A stretch of DNA of 64,000 nucleotides, taken from the NCBI GenBank assembly GCA_934045905.1, contig CAKOGZ010000083.1, positions 124,001 through 188,000 on the forward strand. Reading direction: 5' to 3'. The notes beneath the pieces are model-generated. The model was given only the letters and a program-made list of their open reading frames with translations. It searched no databases and had not been told where the DNA came from. The translations under genes were made by a program, and so were the position numbers. The stretch is from Leuctra nigra. Its lineage: Eukaryota; Arthropoda; Insecta; Plecoptera; Leuctridae. Shown here one piece after another: positions 26,391-40,850 of this stretch (position 1 is its first letter; each line of letters starts with the position of its first letter).

Positions 26391-28587
26391 TTGACAACGT
26401 TACCCTATATAGTAGATGGTGAGAGGCTTAAGAAGTGCAGAAACACTTTTTTATGTCAGACTCTCCGATTCGCCGGAATTAACTGTTCATGTTATTCAGA
26501 AGCTGATGGGTCGACCCCCGATAGATTTTCATCCATTTTTTTGTCAATGTATATTGACCAACAATGTAGGTTAGCCTACAAAGGTAACAATGTAACAATT
26601 AACAATGTTTCTTAGATTTTCCTCATTTCCTAGGTTTTCATCCATTTTTTAGTCAATGGAGGTTAAAGCTTGTGATGAGTCAGCTACGCTCGCTTCGCTA
26701 ACCTGTATTAACCTAACTTTATTATATAATAATCTGACAGGGCAGCGTCGGGCGACTCCAAGGGGGCAGAGTGGGGTTCTTTTTTATAATTTTATTTATA
26801 AGCCTATTTTTTTTCGAAAAGTGTTTTATTTCATTTCTCGGCATAACGTTGTGTAGGCTTCTAGAAAATTCGATAAAAATAGGGGGGTGCCACTTTAGAA
26901 GTAGCTCATATTGATATTTTTTTATTTGTTTCCTACTTTGTGACGAATCTATTACTCTAAGAGAGTTGACAACGTTACCCTATATAGAAGATGGTGAGAG
27001 GCTTAAAAAGTGCAGAAACACTTTTTTATGTCAGACTCTCCGATTCGCCGGAATTAACTGTTCATGTTATTCAGAAGCTGATGGGTCGACCCCCGATAGA
27101 TTTTCATCCATTTTTTTGTCAATGTGTATTGACCAACAATGTAGGTTAGCCAACAAAGGTAACAATGTAACAATTAACAATGTTCCTTAGATTTTCCTCA
27201 TTTCCTAGGTTTTCATCCATTTTTTAGTCAATGGAGGTTAAAGCTTGTGATGAGTCAGCTACGCTCGCTTCGCTAACCTGTATTAACCTAACTTTATTAT
27301 ATAATAATCTGACAGGGCAGCGTCGGGCGACTCCAAGGGGGCAGAGTGGGGTTATTTTTTATAATTTTATTTATAAGCCTATTTTTTTTCGAAAAGTGTT
27401 TTATTTCATTTCTCGGCATAACGTTGTGTAGGCTTCAAGAAAATTTGATAAAAATAGGGGGGTGCCACTTTAGAAGTAGCTCATATTGATATTTTTTTAT
27501 TTGTTTCCTACTTTGTGACGAATCTATTACTCTAAGAGAGTTGACAACGTTACCCTATATAGTAGATGGTGAGAGGCTTAAAAAGTGCAGAAACACTTTT
27601 TTATGTCAGACTCTCCGATACGCCGGAATTAACTGTTCATGTTATTCAGAAGCTGATGGGTCGACCCCCGATAGATTTTCATCCATTTTTTTGTCAATGT
27701 ATATTGACCAACAATGTAGGTTAGCCTACAAAGGTAACAATGTAACAATTAACAATGTTCCTTAGATATTCCTCATTTCCTAGGTTTTCATCCATTTTTT
27801 AGTCAATGGAGGTTAAAGCTTGTGATGAGTCAGCTACGCTCGCTTCGCTTACCTGTATTAACCTAACTTTATTATATAATAATCTGACAGGGCAGCGTCG
27901 GGCGACTCCAAGGGGGCAGAGTGGGGTTCTTTTTTATAATTTTATTTATAAGCCTATTTTTTTGCGAAAAGTGTTTTATTACATTTCTCGGCATAACGTT
28001 GTGTAGGCATCAAGAAAATTCGATAAAAACAGGGGGGTGCCACTTTAGAAGTAGGTCATATTGAAAAAGTTTTGTTTGTTTCCTACTTTGTGACGAATCT
28101 ATTACTCTTAGAGAGCTGAAAATGATACACCATATAGATGATGGAGAGAGGCTTAAAAAGTGCAGAAACACTTTTTTCTGTCAGACGCTCCGATACGCCG
28201 CATTTCTTAGTTTATGTCCTTCAGAAGCAGAAGGGCACAATCCTGATAGGTTTTTATCAATTTTTTGTAACTGTAGGTTAAAGCTTGTTAAGGGTCAGCT
28301 ACGCTCGCTTCGCTCGCTTTGCTAACCTACCCTAACCTAACTTTATTATAAAATTATCTGACCGGGCAACGTCGGGCGACTCCAGGAGGCAGAGGGGAGA
28401 TTTTTTTTTACATGTTAATGTTAAGCTTATTATTTTCGAAAAGTGTTTTATTTCATTTCTCGGCATAACGTTGTGTAGGCTTCAAGAAAATTCGATAAAA
28501 ATAGGGGGGTGCCACTTTAGAAGTAGCTCAAATTGATATTTTTTTATTTGTTTCCTACTTTGTGACGAATCTATTATTCTAAGAGAG
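26391..28587 (+). repeat. Last left-domain 4-mer (A-A-A-B)
   Basis: Monomers start at 26391, 26966, 27541 and B 28116. The A at 27541 is already preceded by TGTTTCCTAC, the right-domain state, where left-domain copies have TGTCTCCTAC or TGTCTTCTAC. The B has private changes (GGTTTTTATCAA, TTTGTAACTG, GCTTTGCTAACC). This marks the edge of the left domain. Confidence 0.8.
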
Positions 28588-31500
28588 TTGACTACGTTAC
28601 CCTATATAGTAGATGATGCGAGGCTTAATAAGTGCAGAAACACTTTTTTATGTCAGACTCTCCGATTCGCCGGAATTAACTGTTCATGTTATTCAGAAGC
28701 TGATGGGTCGACCCCCGATAGATTTTCATCCATTTTTTTGTCAATGTATATTGACCAACAATGTAGGTTAGCCTACAAAGGTAACAATGTAACAATTAAC
28801 AATGTTCCTTAGATTTTCCTCATTTCCTAGGTTTTCATCCATTTTTTAGTCAATGGAGGTTAAAGCTTGTGATGAGTCAGCTACGCTCGCTTCGCTAACC
28901 TGTATTAACCTAACTTTATTATATAATAATCTGACAGGGCAGCGTCGGGCGACTCCAAGGGGGCAGAGTGGGGTTATTTTTTATAATTTTATTTATAAGC
29001 CTATTTTTTTTCGAAAAGTGTTTTATTTCATTTCTCGGCATAACGTTGTGTAGGCTTCTAGAAAATTCGATAAAAATAGGGGGGTGCCACTTTAGAAGTA
29101 GCTCATATTGATATTTTTTTATTTGTTTCCTACTTTGTGACGAATCTATTACTCTAAGAGAGTTGACAACGTTACCCTATATAGTAGATGGTGAGAGGCT
29201 TAAAAAGTGCAGAAACACTTTTTTATGTCAGACTCTCCGATTCGCCGGAATTAACTGTTCATGTTATTCAGAAGCTGATGGGTCGACCCCCGATAGATTT
29301 TCATCCATTTTTTTGTCAATGTGTATTGACCAACAATGTAGGTTAGCCTACAAATGTAACAATGTAACAATTAACAATGTTCCTTAGATTTTCCACATTT
29401 CCTAGGTTTTCATCCATTTTTTAGTCAATGGAGGTTAAAGCTTGTGATGAGTCAGCTACGCTCGCTTCGCTTACCTGTATTAACCTAACTTTATTATATA
29501 ATAATCTGACAGGGCAGCGTCGGGCGACTCCAAGGGGGCAGAGTGGGGTTATTGTTTATAATTTTATTTATAAGCCTATTTTTTTTCGAAAAGTGTTTTA
29601 TTTCATTTCTCGGCATAACGTTGTGTAGGCTTCAAAAAAATTTGATAAAAATAGGGGGGTGCCACTTTAGAAGTAGCTCATATTGATATTTTTTTATTTG
29701 TTTCCTACTTTGTGACGAATCTATTACTCTAAGAGAGTTGACAACGTTACCCTATATAGTAGATGGTGAGAGGCTTAAAAAGTGCAGAAACACTTTTTTA
29801 TGTCAGACTCTCCGATACGCCGGAATTAACTGTTCATGTTATTCAGAAGCTGATGGGTCGACCCCCGATAGATTTTCATCCATTTTTTTGTCAATGTATA
29901 TTGACCAACAATGTAGGTTAGCCTACAATGGTAACAATGTAACAATTAACAATGTTCCTTAGATTTTCCTCATTTCCTAGGTTTTCATCCATTTTTTAGT
30001 CAATGGAGGTTAAAGCTTGTGATGAGTCAGCTACGCTCGCTTCGCTAACCTGTATTAACCTAACTTTATTATATAATAATCTTACAGGGCAGCGTCGGGC
30101 GACTCCAAGGGGGCAGAGTGGGGTTCTTTTTTATAATTTTATTTATAAGCCTATTTTTTTTCGAAAAGTGTTTTATTTCATTTCTCGGCATAACGTTGTG
30201 TAGGCTTCTAGAAAATTCGATAAAAATATTGGGGTGCCACTTTAGAAGTAGCTCATATTGATATTTTTTTATTTGTTTCCTACTTTGTGACGAATCTATT
30301 ACTCTAAGAGAGTTGACAACGTTACCCTATATAGTAGATGGTGAGAGGCTTAAAAAGTGCAGAAACATTTTTTTATGTCAGATTTTCCGATTCGCCGGAA
30401 TTAACTGTTCATGTTATTCAGAAGCTGATGGGTCGACCCCCGATAGATTTTCATCCATTTTTTTGTCAATGTGTATTGACCATCAATGTAGGTTAGCCTA
30501 CAAAGGTAACAATGTAACAATTAACAATGTTATTTAGATTTTCCTCATTTCCTAGGTTTTCATCCATTTTTTAGTCAATGGAGGTTAAAGCTTGTGATGA
30601 GTCAGCTACGCTCGCTTCGCTAACCTGTATTAACCTAACTTTATTATATAATAATCTGACAGGGCAGCGTCGGGCGACTCCAAGGGGGCAGAGTGGGGTT
30701 ATTTTTTATAATTTTATTTATAAGCCTATTTTTTTTCGAAAAGTGTTTTATTTCATTTCTCGGCATAACGTTGTGTAGGCTTCAAGAAAATTTGATAAAA
30801 ATAGGGGGGTGCCACTTTAGAAGTAGCTCATATTGATATTTTTTTATTTGTTTCCTACTTTGTGACGAATCTATTACTCTAAGAGAGTTGACAACGTTAC
30901 CCTATATAGTAGATGGTGAGAGGCTTAAAAAGTGCAGAAACACTTTTTTATGTCAGACTCTCGGATACGCCGGAATTAACTGTTCATGTTATTCAGAAGC
31001 TGATGGGTCGACCCCCGATAGATTTTCATCCATTTTTTTGTCAATGTATATTGACCAACAATGTAGGTTAGCCTACAAAGGTAACAATGTAACAATTAAC
31101 AATGTTCCTTAGATTTTCCTCATTTCCTAGGTTTTCATCCATTTTTTAGTCAATGGAGGTTAAAGCTTGTAATGAGTCAGCTACGCTCGCTTCGCTAACC
31201 TGTATTAACCTAACTTTATTATATAATAATCTGACAGGGCAGCGTCGGGCGACTCCAAGGGGGCAGAGTGGGGTTCTTTTTTATAATTTTATTTATAAGC
31301 CTATTTTTTTTCGAAAAGTGTTTTATTTCATTTCTCGACATTACGTTGTGTAGGCTTCTAGAAAATTCGATAAAAATAGGGGGGTGCCACTTTAGAAGTA
31401 GCTCATATTGATATTTTTTTATTTGTTTCCTACTTTGTGACGAATCTATTACTCTAAGAGAGTTGACAACGTTACCCTATATAGTAGATGGTGAGAGGCT

Positions 31501-33762
31501 TAAAAAGTGCAGAAACACTTTTTTATGTCAGACTCTCCGATTCGCCGGAATTAACTGTTCATGTTATTCAGAAGCTGATGGGTCGACCCCCGATAGATTT
31601 TCATCCATTTTTTTGTCAATGTGTATTGACCAACAATGTAGGTTAGCCTACAAAGGTAACAATGTAACAATTAACAATGTTCCTTAGATTTTCCTCATTT
31701 CCTAGGTTTTCATCCATTTTTTAGTCAATGGAGGTTAAAGCTTGTGATGAGTCAGCTACGCTCGCTTCGCTAACCTGTATTAACCTAACTTTATTATATA
31801 ATAATCTGACAGGGCAGCGTCGGGCGACTCCAAGGGGGCAGAGTGGGGTTATTTTTTATAATTTTATTTATAAGCCTATTTTTTTTCGAAAAGTGTTTTA
31901 TTTCATTTCTCGGCATAACGTTGTGTAGGCTTCAAGAAAATTTGATAAAAATATTGGGGTGCCACTTTAGAAGTAGCTCATATTGATATTTTTTTATTTG
32001 TTTCCTACTTTGTGACGAATCTATTACTCTAAGAGAGTTGACAACGTTACCCTATATAGTAGATGGTGAGAGGCTTAAAAAGTGCAGAAACACTTTTTTA
32101 TGTCAGACTCTCCGATACGCCGGAATTAACTGTTCATGTTATTCAGAAGCTGATGGGTCGACCCCCGATAGATTTTCATCCATTTTTTTGTCAATGTATA
32201 TTGACCAACAATGTAGGTTAGCCTACAAAGGTAACAATGTAACAATTAACAATGTTCCTTAGATTTTCCTCATTTCCTAGGTTTTCATCCATTTTTTAGT
32301 CAATGGAGGTTAAAGCTTGTGATGAGTCAGCTACGCTCGCTTCGCTAACCTGTATTAACCTAACTTTATTATATAATAATCTGACAGGGCAGCGTCGGGC
32401 GACTCCAAGGGGGCAGAGTGGGGTTCTTTTTTATAATTTTATTTATAAGCCTATTTTTTTTCGAAAAGTGTTTTATTTCATTTCTCGGCATAACGTTGTG
32501 TAGGCTTCTAGAAAATTCGATAAAAATAGGGGGGTGCCACTTTAGAAGTAGCTCATATTGATATTTTTTTATTTGTTTCCTACTTTGTGACGAATCTATT
32601 ACTCTAAGAGAGTTGACAACGTTACCCTATATAGTAGATGGTGAGAGGCTTAAAAAGTGCAGAAACACTTTTTTATGTCAGACTCTCCGATTCGCCGGAA
32701 TTAACTGTTCATGTTATTCAGAAGCTGATGGGTCGACCCCCGATAGATTTTCATCCATTTTTTTGTCAATGTGTATTGACCAACAATGTAGGTTAGCCTA
32801 CAAAGGTAACAATGTAACAATTAACAATGTTCCTTAGATTTTCCTCATTTCCTAGGTTTTCATCCATTTTTTAGTCAATGGAGGTTAATGCTTGTGATGA
32901 GTCAGCTACGCTCGCTTCGCTAACCTGTATTAACCTAACTTTATTATATAATAATCTGACAGGGCAGCGTCGGGCGACTCCAAGGGGGCAGAGTGGGGTT
33001 ATTTTTTATAATTTTATTTATAAGCCTATTTTTTTTCGAAAAGTGTTTTATTTCATTTCTCGGCATAACGTTGTGTAGGCTTCAAGAAAATTTGATAAAA
33101 ATAGGGGGGTGCCACTTTAGAAGTAGCTCATATTGATATTTTTTTATTTGTTTCCTACTTTGTGACGAATCTATTACTCTAAGAGAGTTGACAACGTTAC
33201 CCTATATAGTAGATGGTGAGAGGCTTAAAAAGTGCAGAAACACTTTTTTATGTCAGACTCTCCGATACGCCGGAATTAACTGTTCATGTTATTCAGAAGC
33301 TGATGGGTCGACCCCCGATAGATTTTCATCCATTTTTTTGTCAATGTATATTGACCAACAATGTAGGTTAGCCTACAAAGGTAACAATGTAACAATTAAC
33401 AATGTTCCTTAGATTTTCCTCATTTCCTAGGTTTTCATCCATTTTTTAGTCAATGGAGGTTAAAGCTTGTGATGAGTCAGCTACGCTCGCTTCGCTAACC
33501 TGTATTAACCTAACTTTATTATATAATAATCTGACAGGGCAGCGTCGGGCGACTCCAAGGGGGCAGAGTGGGGTTCTTTTTTATAATTTTATTTATAAGC
33601 CTATTTTTTTGCGAAAAGTGTTTTATTACATTTCTCGGCATAACGTTGTGTAGGCATCAAGAAAATTCGATAAACACAGGGGGGTGCCACTTTAGAAGTA
33701 GGTCATATTGATAAAGTTTTGTTTGTTTCCTACTTTGTGACGAATCTATTACTCTTAGAGAG
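28588..33762 (+). repeat. A-only transition tract (nine A monomers)
   Basis: Nine A monomers run with no B between 28588 and 33762. From 29163 they alternate TTCGCCGG and ACGCCGG types in 1150-bp pairs. The first copies carry many private substitutions, for example GACTACG with GATGATGCGAGG and AATAAGTGC at 28588, CAAATGTAAC at 29163, ATTGTTTATAA near 29550, and AAACATTTTTTTATG with CAGATTTTCCG at 30313. The tract lies between two differently organised HOR domains and appears less homogenised. Confidence 0.82.
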
Positions 33763-36700
33763 CTGAAAATGATACACCATATAGATGATGGAGAGAGGCT
33801 TAAAAAGTGCAGAAACACTTTTTTCTGTCAGACGCTCCGATACGCCGCATTTCTTAGTTTATGTCCTTCAGAAGCAGAAGGGCACAATCCTGATAGGTTT
33901 TCATCAATTTTTTGTCACTGTAGGTTAAAGCTTGTTAAGGGTCAGCTACGCTCGCTTCGCTCGCTTCGCTAACCTACCCTAACCTAACTTTATTATAAAA
34001 TTATCTGACCGGGCAACGTCGGGCGACTCCAGGAGGCAGAGGGGAGATTTTTTTTTACATGTTAATGTTAAGCCTATTATTTTCGAAAAGTGTTTTATTT
34101 CATTTCTCGGCATAACGTTGTGTAGGCTTCAAGAAAATTCGATAAAAATAGGGGGGTGCCACTTTAGAAGTAGCTCATATTGATATTTTTTTATTTGTTT
34201 CCTACTTTGTGACGAATCAATTACTCTAAGAGAGTTGACAACGTTACCCTATATAGTAGATGGTGAGAGGCTTAAAAAGTGCAGAAACACTTTTTTATGT
34301 CAGACTCTCCGATTCGCCGGAATTAACTGTTCATGTTATTCAGAAGCTGATGGGTCGACCCCCGATAGATTTTCATCCATTTTTTTGTCAATGTATATTG
34401 ACCAACAATGTAGGTTAGCCTACAAAGGTAACAATGTAACAATTAACAATGTTCCTTAGATTTTCCTCATTTCCTAGGTTTTCATCCATTTTTTAGTCAA
34501 TGGAGGTTAAAGCTTGTGATGAGTCAGCTACGCTCGCTTCGCTAACCTGTATTAACCTAACTTTATTATATAATAATCTGACAGGGCAGCGTCGGGCGAC
34601 TCCAAGGGGGCAGAGTGGGGTTCTTTTTTATAATTTTATTTATAAGCCTATTTTTTTTCGAAAAGTGTTTTATTTCATTTCTCGGCATAACGTTGTGTAG
34701 GCTTCTAGAAAATTCGATAAAAATATTGGGGTGCCACTTAAGAAGTAGCTCATATTGATATTTTTTTATTTGTTTCCTACTTTGTGACGAATCTATTACT
34801 CTAAGAGAGTTGACAACGTTACCCTATATAGTAGATGGTGAGAGGCTTAAAAAGTGCAGAAACACTTTTTTATGTCAGACTCTCCGATTCGCCGGAATTA
34901 ACTGTTCATGTTATTCAGAAGCTGATGGGTCGACCCCCGATAGATTTTCATCCATTTTTTTGTCAATGTGTATTGACCATCAATGTAGGTTAGCCTACAA
35001 AGGTAACAATGTAACAATTAACAATGTTCCTTAGATTGTCCTCATTTCCTAGGTTTTCATCCATTTTTTAGTCAATGGAGGTTAAAGCTTGTGATGAGTC
35101 AGCTACGCTCGCTTCGCTAACCTGTATTAACCTAACTTTATTATATAATAATCTGACAGGGCAGCGTCGGGCGACTCCAAGGGGGCAGAGTGGGGTTATT
35201 TTTTATAATTTTATTTATAAGCCTATTTTTTTTCGAAAAGTGTTTTATTTCATTTCTCGGCATAACGTTGTGTAGGCTTCAAGAAAATTTGATAAAAATA
35301 GGGGGGTGCCACTTTAGAAGTAGCTCATATTGATATTTTTTTATTTGTTTCCTACTTTGTGACGAATCTATTACTCTAAGAGAGTTGACAACGTTACCCT
35401 ATATAGTAGATGGTGAGAGGCTTAAAAAGTGCAGAAACACTTTTTTATGTCAGACTCTCCGATACGCCGGAATTAACTGTTCATGTTATTCAGAAGCTGA
35501 TGGGTCGACCCCCGATAGATTTTCATCCATTTTATTGTCAATGTATATTGACCAACAATGTAGGTTAGCCTACAAAGGTAACAATGTAACAATTAACAAT
35601 GTTCCTTAGATTTTCCTCATTTCCTAGGTTTTCATCCATTTTTTAGTCAATGGAGGTTAAAGCTTGTGATGAGTCAGCTACGCTCGCTTCGCTAACCTGT
35701 ATTAACCTAACTTTATTATATAATAATCTGACAGGGCAGCGTCGGGCGACTCCAAGGGGTAGAGTGGGGTTCTTTTTTATAATTTTATTTATAAGCCTAT
35801 TTTTTTTCGAAAAGTGTTTTATTTCATTTCTCGGCATAACGTTGTGTAGGCTTCTAGAAAATTCGATAAAAATAGGGGGGTGCCACTTTAGAAGTAGCTC
35901 ATATTGATATTTTTTTATTTGTTTCCTACTTTGTGACGAATCTATTACTCTAAGAGAGTTGACAACGTTACCCTATATAGTAGATGGTGAGAGTCTTAAA
36001 AAGTGCAGAAACACTTTTTTATGTCAGACTCTCCGATTCGCCGGAATTAACTGTTCATGTTATTCAGAAGCTGATGGGTCGACCCCCGATAGATTTTCAT
36101 CCATTTTTTTGTCAATGTGTATTGACCAACAATGTAGGTTAGCCTACAAAGGTAACAATGTAACAATTAACAATGTTCCTTAGATTTTCCTCATTTCCTA
36201 GGTTTTCATCCATTTTTTAGTCAATGGAGGTTAAAGCTTGTGATGAGTCAGCTACGCTCGCTTCGCTAACCTGTATTAACCTAACTTTATTATATAATAA
36301 TCTGACAGGGCAGCGTCGGGCGACTCCAAGGGGGCAGAGTGGGGTTATTTTTTATAATTTTATTTATAAGCCTATTTTTTTTCGAAAAGTGTTTTATTTC
36401 ATTTCTCGGCATAACGTTGTGTAGGCTTCAAGAAAATTTGATAAAAATAGGGGGGTGCCACTTTAGAAGTAGCTCATATTGATATTTTTTTATTTGTTTC
36501 CTACTTTGTGACGAATCTATTACTCTAAGAGAGTTGACAACGTTACCCTATATAGTAGATGGTGAGAGGCTTAAAAAGTGCAGAAACACTTTTTTATGTC
36601 AGACTCTCCGATACGCCGGAATTAACTGTTCATGTTATTCAGAAGCTGATGGGTCGACCCCCGATAGATTTTCATCCATTTTTTTGTCAATGTATATTGA

Positions 36701-38258
36701 CCAACAATGTAGGTTAGCCTACAAAGGTAACAATGTAACAATTAACAATGTTCCTTAGATATTCCTCATTTCCTAGGTTTTCATCCATTTTTTAGTCAAT
36801 GGAGGTTAAAGCTTGTGATGAGTCAGCTACGCTCGCTTCGCTAACCTGTATTAACCTAACTTTATTATATAATAATCTGACAGGGCAGCGTCGGGCGACT
36901 CCAAGGGGGCAGAGTGGGGTTCTTTTTTATAATTTTATTTATAAGCCTATTTTTTTTCGAAAAGTGTTTTATTTCATTTCTCGGCATAACGTTGTGTAGG
37001 CTTCTAGAAAATTCGATAAAAATATTGGGGTGCCACTTAAGAAGTAGCTCATATTGATATTTTTTTATTTGTTTCCTACTTTGTGACGAATCTATTACTC
37101 TAAGAGAGTTGATAACGTTACCCTATATAGTAGATGGTGAGAGGCTTAAAAAGTGCAGAAACACTTTTTGATGTCAGACTCTTCGATTCGCCGGAATTAA
37201 CTGTTCATGTTATTCAGAAGCTGATGGGTCGACCCCCGATAGATTTTCATCCATTTTTTTGTCAATGTGTATTGACCATCAATGTAGGTTAGCCTACAAA
37301 GGTAACAATGTAACAATTAACAATGTTCCTTAGATTTTCCTCATTTCCTAGGTTTTCATCAATTTTTTAGTCAATGGAGGTTAAAGCTTGTGATGAGTCA
37401 GCTACGCTCGCTTCGCTAACCTGTATTAACCTAACTTTATTATATAATAATCTGACAGGGCAGCGTCGGGCGACTCCAAGGGGGCAGAGTGGGGTTATTT
37501 TTTATAATTTTATTTATAAGCCTATTTTTTTTCGAAAAATGTTTTATTTCATTTCTCGGCATAACGTTGTGTAGGCTTCAAGAAAATTTGATAAAAATAG
37601 GGGGGTGCCACTTTAGAAGTAGCTCATATTGATATTTTTTTATTTGTTTCCTACTTTGTGACGAATCTATTACTCTAAGAGAGTTGACAACGTTACCCTA
37701 TATAGTAGATGGTGAGAGGCTTAAAAAGTGCAGAAACACTTTTTTATGTCAGACTCTCCGATACGCCGGAATTAACTGTTCATGTTATTCAGAAGCTGAT
37801 GGGTCGACCCCCGATAGATTTTCATCCATTTTTTTGTCAATGTATATTGACCAACAATGTAGGTTAGCCTACAAAGGTAACAATGTAACAATTAACAATG
37901 TTCCTTAGATTTTCCTCATTTCCTAGGTTTTCATCCATTTTTTAGTCAATGGAGGTTAAAGCTTGTGATGAGTCAGCTACGCTCGCTTCGCTAACCTGTA
38001 TTAACCTAACTTTATTATATAATAATCTGACAGGGCAGCGTCGGGCGACTCCAAGGGGGCAGAGTGGGGTTCTTTTTTATAATTTTATTTATAAGCCTAT
38101 TTTTTTGCGAAAAGTGTTTTATTACATTTCTCGGCATAACGTTGTGTAGGCATCAAGAAAATTCGATAAACACAGGGGGGTGCCACTTTAGAAGTAGGTC
38201 ATATTGATAAAGTTTTGTTTGTTTCCTACTTTGTGACGAATCTATTACTCTTAGAGAG
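33763..38258 (+). repeat. Right-domain HOR copy 1 (B + 7 A, 4496 bp)
   Basis: The order is B 33763, then A at 34235, 34810 (ATTGACCATCAATG), 35385 (one base shorter, GGGGTAGAGTGG), 35959 (GAGAGTCTTAAAAAG), 36534, 37109 and 37684. The A at 37109 has private marks GTTGATAACG, CTCTTCGATTCG and CGAAAAATGTTTT. The same order and total length recur at 51828. Confidence 0.9.
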
Positions 38259-40850
38259 CTGAAAATGATACACCATATAGATGATGGAGAGAGGCTTAAA
38301 AAGTGCAGAAACACTTTTTTCTGTCAGACGCTCCGATACGCCGCATTTCTTAGTTTATGTCCTTCAGAAGCAGAAGGGCACAATCCTGATAGGTTTTCAT
38401 CAATTTTTTGTCACTGTAGGTTAAAGCTTGTTAAGGGTCAGCTACGCTCGCTTCGCTCGCTTCGCTAACCTACCCTAACCTAACTTTATTATAAAATTAT
38501 CTGACCGGGCAACGTCGGGCGACTCCAGGAGGCAGAGGGGAGATTTTTTTTTACATGTTAATGTTAAGCCTATTATTTTCGAAAAGTGTTTTATTTCATT
38601 TCTCGGCATAACGTTGTGTAGGCTTCAAGAAAATTCGATAAAAATAGGGGGGTGCCACTTTAGAAGTAGCTCATATTGATATTTTTTTATTTGTTTCCTA
38701 CTTTGTGACGAATCAATTACTCTAAGAGAGTTGACAACGTTACCCTATATAGTAGATGGTGAGAGGCTTAAAAAGTGCAGAAACACTTTTTTATGTCAGA
38801 CTCTCCGATTCGCCGGAATTAACTGTTCATGTTATTCAGAAGCTGATGGGTCGACCCCCGATAGATTTTCATCCATTTTTTTGTCAATGTATATTGACCA
38901 ACAATGTAGGTTAGCCTACAAAGGTAACAATGTAACAATTAACAATGTTCCTTAGATTTTCCTCATTTCCTAGGTTTTCATCCATTTTTTAGTCAATGGA
39001 GGTTAAAGCTTGTGATGAGTCAGCTACGCTCGCTTCGCTAACCTGTATTAACCTAACTTTATTATATAATAATCTGACAGGGCAGCGTCGGGCGACTCCA
39101 AGGGGGCAGAGTGGGGTTCTTTTTTATAATTTTATTTATAAGCCTATTTTTTTTCGAAAAGTGTTTTATTTCATTTCTCGGCATAACGTTGTGTAGGCTT
39201 CTAGAAAATTCGATAAAAATATTGGGGTGCCACTTAAGAAGTAGCTCATATTGATATTTTTTTATTTGTTTCCTACTTTGTGACGAATCTATTACTCTAA
39301 GAGAGTTGACAACGTTACCCTATATAGTAGATGGTGAGAGGCTTAAAAAGTGCAGAAACACTTTTTTATGTCAGACTCTCCGATTCGCCGGAATTAACTG
39401 TTCATGTTATTCAGAAGCTGATGGGTCGACCCCCGATAGATTTTCATCCATTTTTTTGTCAATGTGTATTGACCATCAATGTAGGTTAGCCTACAAAGGT
39501 AACAATGTAACAATTAACAATGTTCCTTAGATTTTCCTCATTTCCTAGGTTTTCATCCATTTTTTAGTCAATGGAGGTTAAAGCTTGTGATGAGTCAGCT
39601 ACGCTCGCTTCGCTAACCTGTATTAACCTAACTTTATTATATAATAATCTGACAGGGCAGCGTCGGGCGACTCCAAGGGGGCAGAGTGGGGTTATTTTTT
39701 ATAATTTTATTTATAAGCCTATTTTTTTTCGAAAAGTGTTTTATTTCATTTCTCGGCATAACGTTGTGTAGGCTTCAAGAAAATTTGATAAAAATAGGGG
39801 GGTGCCACTTTAGAAGTAGCTCATATTGATATTTTTTTATTTGTTTCCTACTTTGTGACGAATCTATTACTCTAAGAGAGTTGACAACGTTACCCTATAT
39901 AGTAGATGGTGAGAGGCTTAAAAAGTGCAGAAACACTTTTTTATGTCAGACTCTCCGATACGCCGGAATTAACTGTTCATGTTATTCAGAAGCTGATGGG
40001 TCGACCCCCGATAGATTTTCATCCATTTTTTTGTCAATGTATATTGACCAACAATGTAGGTTAGCCTACAAAGGTAACAATGTAACAATTAACAATGTTC
40101 CTTAGATTTTCCTCATTTCCTAGGTTTTCATCCATTTTTTAGTCAATGGAGGTTAAAGCTTGTGATGAGTCAGCTACGCTCGCTTCGCTAACCTGTATTA
40201 ACCTAACTTTATTATATAATAATCTGACAGGGCAGCGTCGGGCGACTCCAAGGGGTAGAGTGGGGTTCTTTTTTATAATTTTATTTATAAGCCTATTTTT
40301 TTTCGAAAAGTGTTTTATTTCATTTCTCGGCATAACGTTGTGTAGGCTTCTAGAAAATTCGATAAAAATAGGAGGGTGCCACTTTAGAAGTAGCTCATAT
40401 TGATATTTTTTTATTTGTTTCCTACTTTGTGACGAATCTATTACTCTAAGAGAGTTGACAACGTTACCCTATATAGTAGATGGTGAGAGTCTTAAAAAGT
40501 GCAGAAACACTTTTTTATGTCAGACTCTCCGATTCGCCGGAATTAACTGTTCATGTTATTCAGAAGCTGATGGGTCGACCCCCGATAGATTTTCATCCAT
40601 TTTTTTGTCAATGTGTATTGACCAACAATGTAGGTTAGCCTACAAAGGTAACAATGTAACAATTAACAATGTTCCTTAGATTTTCCTCATTTCCTAGGTT
40701 TTCATCGATTTTTTAGTCAATGGAGGTTAAAGCTTGTGATGAGTCAGCTACGCTCGCTTCGCTAACCTGTATTAACCTAACTTTATTATATAATAATCTG
40801 ACAGGGCAGCGTCGGGCGACTCCAAGGGGGCAGAGTGGGGTTATTTTTTA
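38259..40850 (+). repeat. Right-domain HOR, part interrupted by the Helitron
   Basis: B 38259 is followed by A at 38731, 39306, 39881 (GGGGTAGAGTGG) and 40455 (GAGAGTCTTAAAAAG), in standard right-domain order. The A at 40455 stops at 40850 and resumes at 47626. Marks GATAAAAATAGGAGGGTGCC near 40375 and TTTTCATCGATTTTTTAG near 40700 link it to the block around 60.7-61.1 kb. Confidence 0.88.

Larger units (their letters stand above)
1..40850 (+). repeat. Satellite array, left arm
   Basis: An uninterrupted head-to-tail array of 575-bp (A) and ~473-bp (B) monomers, all in one orientation. It starts inside a monomer at base 1 and stops inside an A monomer at 40850, where a Helitron is inserted. 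Landmarks shared by every normal monomer include TTTCGAAAAGTG or its GCGAAAAGTG variant, CTCGGCATAACGTTGTG, CTACTTTGTGACGAATC, GCTACGCTCGCTTCGCT and GTCGGGCGACTCCA. Copies differ by scattered single-base changes and a few small indels, which implies recent homogenisation. I see no gene, RNA gene or other mobile element in this arm. Function is unknown; pericentromeric, centromeric or subtelomeric heterochromatin are all possible. Confidence 0.97.

Noticed and set aside
35643..35837. 64-codon minus-strand frames in the satellite
   Set aside because: They appear only where one base is deleted (GGGGTAGAGTGG) and run antisense to the repeat. No evidence of coding.
1..40850. CRISPR array
   Set aside because: The units are long and nearly identical with no unique spacers, and the context is clearly eukaryotic.
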